Notes: generated from the sequence alone by a model not told the origin. A stretch of DNA of 6,034 nucleotides from Gemmatimonadota bacterium (GCA_003222235.1 QHVD01000063.1:1-6034); one strand, 5' to 3'; shown: positions 1 through 5,880, counted from the first letter of the stretch. Program-made: numbers and translations.

Positions 1-15
1 TGGTGCTGCTGCTCT

Positions 16-411
16 TCACCGGCGGGCGAGCACTGGCGGGCACAGGGCCTCGAGCGCCGCATCCGCCGCAGCACCCGCCCGCAACGATCGCTCTTCGGGC
101 AGACCGAACACCCAGCGCGCGCACACGCCGGCAACGATGGCGTAGGGCAGGCTCTGGATGGCCCACAGCGCGCAGTGAGGCCGAAAGGCGCCCGACTCCA
201 CCCCGCGGCGGATGATGGCGGCCAGGACGTGCGCTCCCCTCCGCACCAGGTCGCGCCGGCGGCGTGAGTCGAACCTGACCTCTCCCGCCGCGCGCTGTGC
301 GATCCTCCCGATCGTGTCCACGGTCTCACGCAGCGCCTCGGTCGGATCGCCGTCCGCGAGGTCTTCTAGCGCCCGCAACGCGGTCGTGAGCTCCACCGTC
401 CCTGTGAGGGC
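16..411 (-). pseudogene. TetR-family regulator remnant, C-terminal ligand-binding half only
   Basis: This is the last ~130 codons of a 255-codon open frame (783 down to 16, TGA at 16-18). The translated segment is helical and Ala/Arg/Leu-rich. It contains ALRALEDLADGDPTEALRE, then VLAAIIRRGVESGAFRP (residues about 187-202 of the frame), then a hydrophobic helix SLPYAIVAGVCARWVFG and a closing helix near the C terminus. The order matches TetR/AcrR C-terminal domains: 'xxIIRRGVxxGxFRP', then a helix ending in a W/F-containing stretch. The ~45-residue helix-turn-helix that should come first is absent. The frame upstream is unrelated low-complexity sequence and then a transposase fragment. I infer a decapitated repressor unable to bind DNA. 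A small protein still expressed from this frame cannot be excluded, but there is no Shine-Dalgarno at the frame's ATG (781-783). The family call rests on pattern recognition only. Confidence 0.5.
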
Positions 412-578
412 AGACGTGGCCCGGGTCATAGGCCGGAGACTCATTGGGGTCGTGGTTTTCATGAGCCGTGCCATTCGCAGGCCGCATGCCAGCCGCGAGC
501 CAGGGCTGGCCGTTCCCGCAAGTGGCGACGGTGCCTTGCGTTCGATCACGGGGGAGTCTGCGGCCCTCGGGATACGCG

Positions 579-783
579 TGTATGGCGGATGCAGAAGTTC
601 GAGCAGGACTGCGCGGAAACGGACAGTGAGGTGGACGGGCTCCCGCGCAAGAACTCCACGAGCGCCGCCTGCTCCGTCGACAGGAATCGTCCGCGCGAGC
701 GCCCGCCCACTCTCTTCCCGCACCGAGCTGAGCGTGGTTGCCTGATGCACGTCGAGCGCGACATACTTGGCGGTCCGTTTCAT
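579..783 (-). pseudogene. IS110-family transposase remnant (N-terminal fragment, frameshifted)
   Basis: From the ATG at 781-783 the minus strand reads KYVALDVHQATTLSSVREES and then GRALARTI. This is the start of the DEDD/RuvC-like transposase domain of IS110-family elements, with the first catalytic Asp in 'ALDVH'. At about 680 the similarity moves to another frame, which reads STEQAALVEFLRG (680-642). At about 642 it returns to the first frame as VHLT, followed by a degraded LLELLHP. IS110 transposases normally read ...LARTI-x-PTEExALVEFL...VHxxFEEGTQAxWLxxLLxP, so at least two compensating indels and missing residues of the 'FEEGTQ' motif are evident. Only about 68 of the usual 300-400 codons remain. 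No terminal repeats are expected for this family and none are seen. The family identification is fairly secure; where the element ends (412-578 is unassignable) is not. Confidence 0.68.
738..767 (+). promoter_or_regulatory. Candidate sigma70-type promoter for the truncated hemoglobin
   Basis: TTGCCT at 738-743 and CATACT at 762-767 are separated by 18 bases. Each hexamer matches the TTGACA/TATAAT consensus at four of six positions. A transcript would begin near 774 and carry a leader of about 54 bases before the globin ATG. The motif lies antisense within the transposase remnant. It was found by eye, and chance matches of this quality are common. Confidence 0.27.
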
Positions 784-813
784 GAGAGTTCGAGCCGCGG
801 GCTGCCTTCACAC

Positions 814-821
814 AGAGGAGG
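814..821 (+). promoter_or_regulatory. Strong Shine-Dalgarno of the truncated hemoglobin
   Basis: AGAGGAGG ends six bases before the ATG at 828. An ATG at 823-825 is out of frame and too close to the Shine-Dalgarno, so 828 is the start. Confidence 0.8.
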
Positions 822-827
822 TATGCG

Positions 828-1214
828 ATGGCTACGGGTAATCAACCCAGTCTCTACGAGCGGCTCGGCGGAGTATACGCTATCGCGACGGTGGTCGATG
901 ACTTCATCGACCGTATCATGGTTGACCCGCGCTTGAATGCGAATCCACGCGTGAACGACGCGCATCATCGGGTGTCGCCGGCGGGGTTCAAGTACCTTGT
1001 CACGGAGATGGTCTGCTGGGCGACCGGTGGACCGCAAAAGTACACCGGTCGCACGATGCGGGAGTCGCACCAAGCGCTTATGATCACGGCCGCCGAGTGG
1101 CAGGCTTTTCTCGACGACTTTCAGCAGACGCTGGACAAGTTCAGCGTGCCGCAGGCCGCGCAACGGGAGTTGAAGGCGATCGTGGACAGCACCCGAGCGG
1201 ATATCGTCGTGTGA
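828..1214 (+). CDS. glbN: Group 1 truncated hemoglobin (2-on-2 globin, trHbN type)
   Basis: A 128-residue heme protein of the 2-on-2 globin fold, complete in length. Features in order are SLYERLGG near the N terminus (residues 8-15, the usual 'YxxxGG' entry), helix B VVDDFIDRI (22-30), the E-F region MVCWATGGPQKYTGRTM (61-77), and H81 in ESHQALMIT as the proximal heme ligand (F8). The GGPxxYTGR signature is typical of group 1. Family members bind O2 or NO reversibly, and some act as NO dioxygenases; the role here is inferred only by family. By motif alignment with Mycobacterium trHbN, the B10 position, often Tyr, is I27. The distal O2-stabilising network must therefore differ, and high NO-dioxygenase efficiency should not be assumed. 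The start is fixed by the Shine-Dalgarno at 814-821. The gene appears monocistronic: a decayed transposase lies upstream and a convergent gene downstream. GC in two hand-counted 60-base samples (901-960, 1081-1140) was 55% and 58%, against 72% at 4861-4920. Confidence 0.92.
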   Translation: MATGNQPSLYERLGGVYAIATVVDDFIDRIMVDPRLNANPRVNDAHHRVSPAGFKYLVTEMVCWATGGPQKYTGRTMRESHQALMITAAEWQAFLDDFQQTLDKFSVPQAAQRELKAIVDSTRADIVV

Positions 1215-1239
1215 AGAGGCGATGCGCCCCGTCAATCAC

Positions 1240-1253
1240 CTCCGGTCCCGGAG
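1240..1253. terminator. Possible hairpin between two convergent genes
   Basis: CTCCGG (1240-1245) and CCGGAG (1248-1253) form a perfect 6-bp inverted repeat around a 2-base centre, in the 80-base gap between the globin stop (1214) and the end of the convergent barrel gene (1295). No T-run follows on either strand, so intrinsic termination is doubtful. The position is right for a shared terminator, the composition is not. Confidence 0.25.
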
Positions 1254-1294
1254 TACCCGGGTTCGCAACTACTCCCCGACCGGCGAGGCCCCTC

Positions 1295-2107
1295 TCAGCG
1301 GCAGCCGAGCTTGCCCGTGATGCCGGTGCTGAACGTGGTCCTGATGCGTCGCAGCGGGGTCGTCGGCGTCACGGGGGAGGCGCCGGCGAAGGCCGTCCCC
1401 AGACCGACGGACAGCACCCACTGGGGCGAGGCAGCGGTGAGACCGTGGCTGCCGTCCACCGTGACCATGAGCGGCGCCGCGAGCGTGTGGCGCACACCGA
1501 CCCCGATCACGCGGCTCAGCGCCTGGGTTGAGTCGGCGGTGCCCACGTCGACGCCGACGGACGCCATCCACGTCCAACGCGGGGAGACGTCGTAGCCTCC
1601 CTCGAGGTGGAGCGTGGTGGCCTTGGGGGCGTTGAGGGACGACTGGGCTGAGACACCGGAGATGCTGCGACTCGCGTCGGCCGAGAGGTGCGCGCGTCCC
1701 GGTGACAACCCGACGCCCAGGTCCATCCCGGCGGCGGTTTGGCCATTCCCGAGCGCGCAAGAGGCGTTGCCCGTCGGCAGCACCGCGACGAGCGACGCGC
1801 CGAAGGTCGGCGACCACGGCGTCAGGAGCGTGCGGGATACGGCGGCGACGACCGGCAGGTCCCCGAGCCCGCTGCTCGAGACCGTGCCCCTGTTCGTGCT
1901 GTCGGACACGTGCAGGACTGCGGGAATGACGTACAGACTGAGCCAGGAGCTCGGCTCGTACTCGAGGACGCCGCTCACTACCTGCTCCGATCGCTGGCCG
2001 GTGATCCTCACCACGCCGGCGCTGACGCCAGCGTCAACCCGAGACTGTGCCGCCACGGACGACGCGACGGCGACGAGGAACGCGACACACCCGACAAGGG
2101 CACGCAT
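1295..2107 (-). CDS. Exported protein, probable outer-membrane beta-barrel
   Basis: 270 residues, family not recognised. The N terminus is a clear Sec signal peptide: MRA, a hydrophobic core LVGCVAFLVAVASS, then VAA before Q21 as the likely signal peptidase I site. The mature part is rich in Gly, Ser, Thr and Val, with repeated alternating-hydrophobic stretches that look like amphipathic beta-strands (e.g. WLSLYVIPAVLHV, TTLHLEGGYDV, WTWMASVGVDVG, WVLSVGLGTAF) joined by short polar turns. This suggests a barrel of perhaps 10-12 strands in the outer membrane, as in small porin or transporter-like proteins found near 'phenol degradation meta pathway' annotations. The C terminus ends in GKLGCR rather than the usual terminal Phe or Trp, which is mildly atypical. 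The only ribosome-binding match is AAGGG, about seven bases upstream of the ATG. It is divergent from the exported protein at 2250, sharing a 142-base intergenic region. The substrate is unknown. Confidence 0.78.
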   Translation of the reverse strand: MRALVGCVAFLVAVASSVAAQSRVDAGVSAGVVRITGQRSEQVVSGVLEYEPSSWLSLYVIPAVLHVSDSTNRGTVSSSGLGDLPVVAAVSRTLLTPWSPTFGASLVAVLPTGNASCALGNGQTAAGMDLGVGLSPGRAHLSADASRSISGVSAQSSLNAPKATTLHLEGGYDVSPRWTWMASVGVDVGTADSTQALSRVIGVGVRHTLAAPLMVTVDGSHGLTAASPQWVLSVGLGTAFAGASPVTPTTPLRRIRTTFSTGITGKLGCR

Positions 2108-2249
2108 GGTGGACCCTTACACTAACACCCGCCCTCCGTGATGCCGATCACCTCGCAAGACCTCCAGGACGCGTGACCTCGTCCCGCTCCGCGTAGTCTT
2201 ACGTCGGAAGCGGCGACCACCTTCGCCGCACGTTGCACAGGAGGACACG
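2108..2249. promoter_or_regulatory. Divergent promoter region with a 5-bp inverted repeat
   Basis: These 142 bases separate two divergently transcribed exported-protein genes, so both promoters should lie here. A perfect inverted repeat GTGAT-GCCG-ATCAC occupies 2138-2151, 31 bases from the barrel-gene ATG, and could be an operator half-site pair, though arms this short arise by chance. For the plus-strand gene, GTGACC and TAGTCT near 2175-2201 are weak -35/-10 candidates at 15-base spacing. No confident sigma70 promoter was found on either strand. Confidence 0.35.
2239..2244 (+). promoter_or_regulatory. Shine-Dalgarno of the small exported protein
   Basis: A consensus AGGAGG lies five bases before the ATG at 2250, which fixes that start and indicates efficient translation. 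Confidence 0.8.
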
Positions 2250-2762
2250 ATGACGAAGGCATTGCAACTCGCGACGCTGCTCGCTCTCGCCGGCACGGTG
2301 AGAGCGGCAGCGCAGCATCCGGCGCACGCACAGGCGCCCGCGGCGCACGTGAAGGCAGCCGCTCCGGCCCGCGGCGCCGAGTCGGCAGAGCATCTGAAGA
2401 GCTTCCGCGGCGTCGCGGCGAAGCTGAATACAACGCCAGAGGCGTTGCAAACGGCTTATGAGCAAGCGAAATCGACGAACCCGAAGCTCACGCGGGGTCA
2501 GTTCATCGCCGCCAACATGTTGGGGCACAATCTCAGCGACAAAGGGATCACGACTGACCAGATCCTCGCGGGACGCGCGGGCGGAAAGAGCATCGGGCAG
2601 ACGCTGCACAGCCTGGGGCTGAGCGACCAGGAAGCGAAGGCGGCTGAGAAGGCCGCCAACCGGGACGTGAAGGAGGCCGACAAGTCCGCGGACAAGGCCG
2701 CGAAGGGTCAGACGAAGAGTCAGGACGCGAAGACGCAGGCCAAGCCGGACAGCGGCTACTAA
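2250..2762 (+). CDS. Small exported protein with a Lys/Ala-rich tail, function unknown
   Basis: 170 residues. The N terminus MTKALQLATLLALAGTVRAA is a signal peptide with likely cleavage near A21, so the product should be periplasmic or secreted. An Ala/His/Pro-rich linker follows (22-45). Next is a compact helical core of about 80 residues (46-127): FRGVAAKLNTTPEALQTAYE, the segment KLTRGQFIAANMLGHNL, and GGKSIGQTLHSLGLSDQEAK. The C-terminal 40 residues are a charged low-complexity tail of Lys, Ala, Asp and Gln, probably disordered or coiled. I recall similar 'FRGVAAKLNTTPEAL' proteins annotated as hypothetical in soil bacterial genomes, but know of no function. The KLTRGQF and GGKSIGQTL segments have the feel of short helical repeats like those in SHOCT or DUF-type modules, but I cannot assign a family. 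The gene stands alone between a divergent promoter region and a strong terminator. Confidence 0.82.
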   Translation: MTKALQLATLLALAGTVRAAAQHPAHAQAPAAHVKAAAPARGAESAEHLKSFRGVAAKLNTTPEALQTAYEQAKSTNPKLTRGQFIAANMLGHNLSDKGITTDQILAGRAGGKSIGQTLHSLGLSDQEAKAAEKAANRDVKEADKSADKAAKGQTKSQDAKTQAKPDSGY

Positions 2763-2783
2763 GTAAGGGCACGGCGAGGTGCG

Positions 2784-2820
2784 ACGGCGGGCGAGGTCCC
2801 TTGGGACCCGCCCGCCGTTT
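2784..2820 (+). terminator. Intrinsic terminator after the small exported protein gene
   Basis: CGGCGGGCG (2785-2793) pairs perfectly with CGCCCGCCG (2809-2817). GGTCCC (2795-2800) pairs with GGGACC (2803-2808) above a single bulged A (2794). This gives 15 base pairs, almost all G-C, and A2784-T2818 can add another. A short T-run (2818-2820) follows on the plus strand, 22 bases past the stop at 2762. No T-run follows on the minus strand, but the stem could also slow polymerase arriving from mnmA, whose stop is at 2851. Confidence 0.75.
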
Positions 2821-2850
2821 GCATTGGAATCGGCCGCCCCACCTCAGCGT

Positions 2851-3918
2851 TCACTCGCGCCCGGTGATGACGCCGCCGCCCAGCAGGCGACTGGTGGCGT
2901 CGTACACGGCCCCCGACTGCCCCGGCGTCAGCGCGCGCACCGGCTCGGCGAGGTCGAGGCGCAGCGTGGCGCCGGCGACCTCCCGCACGCGAGCGGGCAC
3001 CGCCGGCGCGCGGTAGCGGCACTGCGCGAACACCTCGTCGCCCGGGGAGCGCGGGTCCGCGAGCCAGTTGAATTCTTCAAGGTTCACCTCGTACCCGAAC
3101 AGCTCGTCCCCCGAGCCGATTACGACCTCGCGGGTCTCGGGCCGGATGGCGACGACGTACAGCGGCTCGCGGGAGCCGCCGGGGAGCCCGCGGCGCTGGC
3201 CGATCGTGTAGCGGGCGAAGCCGGTGTGCTCGCCCACGACCTCGCCGCGCACCGTGACGAGCGGACCCGGCGCGAGCGCCGGGGCGTCCGCAGGGAGGTG
3301 CTTCGCGAGCACCGCCACATAGTCGTCGTCCGGGACGAAGCAGATCTCGACTGACTCGGGCTTGTCGGCGGTGACGAGGCCGAGCCGACGCGCAACGGCG
3401 CGCGTCTCCGGCTTCGTGAGCTCCCCCACCGGCGTCAGCATGCGGTCCACGACCGAGCGGTCGATCCCCCATAGGAAGTACGACTGATCCTTCCGGGGAT
3501 CGCGGCCGCGATACAAGGCTCCGTCCCGGGTGATCGCGTAGTGCCCGGTGGCGACGTAGGCGCAGTCGAGGGCGTCGGCATGGTACACGAGGTCGCGAAA
3601 CTTCGTGAACGAATTGCAGCGCACGCACGGAATCGGCGTGCGGCCGCGTGCATACTCGGCGACGAAGTTCGCGATGACGTCGCGGCCGAAGCGGTCCTCG
3701 AAGTTGAGAACGTAGTGCGGGATGCCGAGCCTGTGGGCGACGAGCTGGGCGTCGGTGATGGAGTCCAGGGAGCAGCAGGGCCGGTCGGGAACGTTGTCGC
3801 CGTAGCAGAACAACTTCATGGTCGCCGCAAGGACCTCGTACCCCGCCTCCACGAGCAGCGCGGCCGCCACGGACGAATCCACCCCGCCCGACATGGCGAC
3901 GAGAACTCTTTCCGCCAC
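2851..3918 (-). CDS. mnmA: tRNA-specific 2-thiouridylase MnmA
   Basis: 355 residues, close to the usual ~360. MnmA adenylates U34 of tRNA Lys, Glu and Gln and replaces its O2 with sulfur, a cytoplasmic reaction needed for accurate decoding of codons ending in A or G. Visible motifs are the PP-loop SGGVDSS (10-16) for ATP, PCVRCNSFTKF (97-107) with C101 at the position of the first catalytic Cys, ATGHYA (123-128), KDQSYFLWG (143-151), C193 in VEICFV as the second catalytic Cys, and YTIGQRRGL (237-245) leading into the C-terminal beta-barrel (RYRAPAVPARV, 301-311). The family is certain. Extra cysteines (C38, C48-C49, C98) are seen in many bacterial MnmAs of this branch. The start is GTG at 3916-3918, preceded by GGAGGGG at 3923-3929. 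It is the third gene of a run, 32 bases after the cysteine desulfurase that probably supplies its sulfur. Confidence 0.97.
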   Translation of the reverse strand: MAERVLVAMSGGVDSSVAAALLVEAGYEVLAATMKLFCYGDNVPDRPCCSLDSITDAQLVAHRLGIPHYVLNFEDRFGRDVIANFVAEYARGRTPIPCVRCNSFTKFRDLVYHADALDCAYVATGHYAITRDGALYRGRDPRKDQSYFLWGIDRSVVDRMLTPVGELTKPETRAVARRLGLVTADKPESVEICFVPDDDYVAVLAKHLPADAPALAPGPLVTVRGEVVGEHTGFARYTIGQRRGLPGGSREPLYVVAIRPETREVVIGSGDELFGYEVNLEEFNWLADPRSPGDEVFAQCRYRAPAVPARVREVAGATLRLDLAEPVRALTPGQSGAVYDATSRLLGGGVITGRE

Positions 3919-3922
3919 CTAA

Positions 3923-3929
3923 CCCCTCC
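3923..3929 (-). promoter_or_regulatory. Shine-Dalgarno that fixes the GTG start of mnmA
   Basis: Read on the minus strand, GGAGGGG is followed by TTAG and then GTG (3918-3916). The spacing and strength support the GTG start. An upstream ATG at 3938-3940 opens a different frame that merely translates repeat sequence. The 5' end of this site (3927-3929) overlaps the repeat fragment at 3927-3941. Confidence 0.7.
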
Positions 3930-3941
3930 GCATTCCGCACT
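3927..3941. repeat. Fragment of the ATTCCGC/ACTCCGC heptamer repeat
   Basis: The 15 bases TCCGCATTCCGCACT are identical to a stretch inside each 24-bp copy at 5974-5997 and 6011-6034, which lie about 2 kb away in the same plus-strand orientation. It fills about half of the 32-base gap between the desulfurase and mnmA and touches the mnmA Shine-Dalgarno. A 15-base identity this far apart is unlikely to be chance given the unusual heptamer motif. Confidence 0.7.
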
Positions 3942-3950
3942 TCTCCCCGT

Positions 3951-5126
3951 TCACCGATGCAGCACCGCGCTCAGCGCCCGCACCTTCTCCACAATCTTCG
4001 GCAGCGCCGCCACCACCGCCTCCACGTCTTCCACCGTATTGTCCTTGCCGAACGAGAACCGCAGCGCGGCGACGCCGAGCTCGCGCGGCACGCCCATGGC
4101 GGTGAGCACATGGGAGGGCTCCACCGCTCCCGTGCTGCACGCCGAGCCCGACGAGCAGGCGATCCCGGCGAGGTCGAGATGCATCAGCAGCGCCTCGCTG
4201 TCGGTCCCCGGGATCGACACGTTGCACACGTGCGGCGCCCGCTCGGCCTGCCAGCCGTTGATCACGGCGTCGGGCACCACCTCGAGCAGCCGGCGTTCGA
4301 GCTCGTCGCGCAGCGAGCGGACGCACGGCGCCAGATCGGCTTGCTCGTCCGCCGCCAGCTCCACTGCCTTTGCGAGCCCCACGATGCCGGGCACGTTTTC
4401 CGTCCCGGGCCGGATGCCGAACTGCTGGCCTCCTCCGTGGATGATCGCCTCCACCGCGTGGCGGTCGCGCACGATGAGAGCTCCGATCCCCTTCGAGGCG
4501 CCGATCTTGTGGCCGGAGATGGTGAGGAGGGTGCAGCCGACGTCCGCGAGCGAGACCGGGAGCTTCCCGAACGCCTGGACCGCGTCCGAATGGAAGCAGA
4601 CGCCCGCCTCGCGACATCGCGCGGCGAGCCGTGCCACGGGCTGGACCACGCCGACTTCGTTATTGACCCACATCACGCTCACGGCGGCCACGCCGCGTCC
4701 CAACGCCTCGGTCAAAGCGCCTTCGTCCACGATGCCGGAGGCATGGACCGGGAGGATGATCTCCTCCCCACCGAGGTGCCGCACGGCGTGCGCCGCGGCC
4801 AGCACCGCCTTGTGCTCGATCGCCGACACGGCGACGCGGAACGGCCGGCCCTGGTCGCGCGCCGCGAGCGCGGCGCCGATCACCGCCAGATTGTCCGCTT
4901 CCGTGCCGCCCGACGTGAAAATCACCTGGCCCGGCTCGGCGCCGAGGGCCTCTGCGATGGTCCGCTTCGCTTCCTCGATCCCGGCCCGCGCCGCGCGGCC
5001 GAAACGATGGGCGGACGACGGGTTCCCGAAGGCGTCCTTCCCGAGGTAGGGAAGCATCGCCTCCAGCACGTCCGGCCGCACCGGCGTCGTGGCGGCGTTG
5101 TCGAGGTATACGAGGCGCCGGGACAT
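3951..5126 (-). CDS. Cysteine desulfurase (IscS/NifS family, YrvO-like by context)
   Basis: 391 residues. This PLP enzyme converts cysteine to alanine and carries the sulfur as a persulfide on its own Cys, acting in the cytoplasm as a dimer. Visible residues are YLDNAATTP near the N terminus (7-15), FGNPSSAH (33-40), TSGGTEADN (71-79), H105 in SAIEHKAV, D181 and Q184 in HSDAVQAFG for the cofactor ring, the PLP-binding K207 in ISGHKIG, RPGTENV (239-245), and C330 in GSACSTGAVEPSHVL as the persulfide Cys, matching C328 of E. coli IscS. All catalytic residues are present. No iscU, iscA or iscR homologue is adjacent; mnmA follows after 32 bases. This resembles the yrvO-mnmA pair of Bacillus, so a dedicated role in tRNA thiolation is inferred, though general Fe-S supply is possible. 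The ATG at 5124-5126 has no recognisable Shine-Dalgarno. It lies 19 bases past the bshB1 stop, so translational coupling is likely. No gene symbol is given because iscS, nifS and yrvO cannot be separated by sequence here. Confidence 0.95.
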   Translation of the reverse strand: MSRRLVYLDNAATTPVRPDVLEAMLPYLGKDAFGNPSSAHRFGRAARAGIEEAKRTIAEALGAEPGQVIFTSGGTEADNLAVIGAALAARDQGRPFRVAVSAIEHKAVLAAAHAVRHLGGEEIILPVHASGIVDEGALTEALGRGVAAVSVMWVNNEVGVVQPVARLAARCREAGVCFHSDAVQAFGKLPVSLADVGCTLLTISGHKIGASKGIGALIVRDRHAVEAIIHGGGQQFGIRPGTENVPGIVGLAKAVELAADEQADLAPCVRSLRDELERRLLEVVPDAVINGWQAERAPHVCNVSIPGTDSEALLMHLDLAGIACSSGSACSTGAVEPSHVLTAMGVPRELGVAALRFSFGKDNTVEDVEAVVAALPKIVEKVRALSAVLHR

Positions 5127-5145
5127 GAATAGCGCAATCTACAGA

Positions 5146-5868
5146 CTAGAGCGATTGGACGCCAAGCTGCAGCACGTCTTGCACTTCCAGCGTCTCGTTG
5201 CAGAAGAACGGCTCCCCGTAGGCCTTGCGGATGAGCGAGCCGTAGTGCGCCGACTGTACGCGGATCAGCTCGTAGAGGTCCTGCCCCGTCGGGAAGATCT
5301 CCCCCGCCGCCCTGGCCCCGTCGAATTGCGAGGCGTAGCAGCGGATGGCCTCGAGCTTGGTCTCGAACGCCTCGGAGATGTCGACCACGAAGGACGGTTT
5401 CACCGGGTCTTCGCGGTAGGCGAGCGCGTACAGCACTTTGAATGGCCGGTGGGGCGCGCCGGGGGCGCCGTACCTGGCGAGCCCCGCGAGATAGCACGCA
5501 TCACGGCCCAGCTCCGAGGCGATACGGTGGTCCGGATGCCGCCCGACGGGGAAGGGAAGGATGACGACGCGCGGGTGCGTGGCGCGAATCAGCTCCACCA
5601 GCCGGGCGCGCGACGGCTCGTCGTTCTGGAGGTGGGCGTCAGGGAGACCGGCGTTCAGGCGGACCGCGACGCCCAGCACCTTCGCCGCCCGCTCCGCCTC
5701 TGCGGCGCGGAGCCCCGCGTCCCCGCGCGTTCCCGCCTCACCTTGCGTGAGGTCGAGGATGCCCACCTCGTGATCGGCGCGCGCGGCCTTGGCGAGCGTG
5801 CCGCCGCACGTCAGCTCGGCGTCGTCGCGGTGGGCGGCGATCGCGAGGAGATCAACCGTCTGCGTCAC
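5146..5868 (-). CDS. bshB1: Bacillithiol biosynthesis deacetylase BshB1 (LmbE/PIG-L family)
   Basis: 240 residues from the GTG at 5866-5868. BshB removes the acetyl group from GlcNAc-malate to give GlcN-malate, the second step of bacillithiol synthesis, using one zinc. The N terminus carries LLAIAAHRDDAELTCGGTLA. H13 and D16 are the expected zinc ligands and D15 the catalytic base, with H114 of GRHPDH (109-114) as the third ligand. DLTQGEAGTRG (39-49) and the C-terminal YGEPFFCNE segment are typical of BshB1 rather than other LmbE proteins. The usual Pro of AHPDD is Arg, a variant I recall in related phyla. An in-frame ATG at 5995-5997 would add 43 residues, but these only translate the heptamer repeats (ending in a FRIPHSTFRIP-like stretch). 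The GTG with TGGAG six bases upstream is much better supported. bshA and bshC are not in the window. It is the first gene of a run with the desulfurase and mnmA. Confidence 0.9.
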   Translation of the reverse strand: MTQTVDLLAIAAHRDDAELTCGGTLAKAARADHEVGILDLTQGEAGTRGDAGLRAAEAERAAKVLGVAVRLNAGLPDAHLQNDEPSRARLVELIRATHPRVVILPFPVGRHPDHRIASELGRDACYLAGLARYGAPGAPHRPFKVLYALAYREDPVKPSFVVDISEAFETKLEAIRCYASQFDGARAAGEIFPTGQDLYELIRVQSAHYGSLIRKAYGEPFFCNETLEVQDVLQLGVQSL

Positions 5869-5874
5869 GGGCGG

Positions 5875-5880
5875 TCTCCA
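5875..5880 (-). promoter_or_regulatory. Shine-Dalgarno that fixes the GTG start of bshB1
   Basis: On the minus strand TGGAGA is followed by CCGCCC and then GTG (5868-5866), a six-base spacing. This places the start after the repeats instead of at the repeat-encoded ATG at 5997. Confidence 0.65.

Noticed and set aside
16..783. A complete IS110 element with a bridge RNA
   Set aside because: Only about 68 transposase codons survive, with frameshifts. The C-terminal Tnp_20 domain and the long non-coding ends are missing, so no functional element or guide RNA is supported.
1614..2141. Plus-strand frames opposite the barrel protein gene
   Set aside because: No Shine-Dalgarno, no recognisable domain. 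The minus-strand product has a signal peptide and strand periodicity.
3541..5049. A 502-codon plus-strand open frame opposite the desulfurase and mnmA
   Set aside because: It is a high-GC shadow of two certain genes. The translation is Ser/Arg/Ala-rich without motifs, and it spans the gene boundary.
3957..5132. A 391-codon plus-strand frame antisense to the desulfurase
   Set aside because: It mirrors the desulfurase almost end to end, and the His/Arg-rich composition is typical of a complement-strand shadow.
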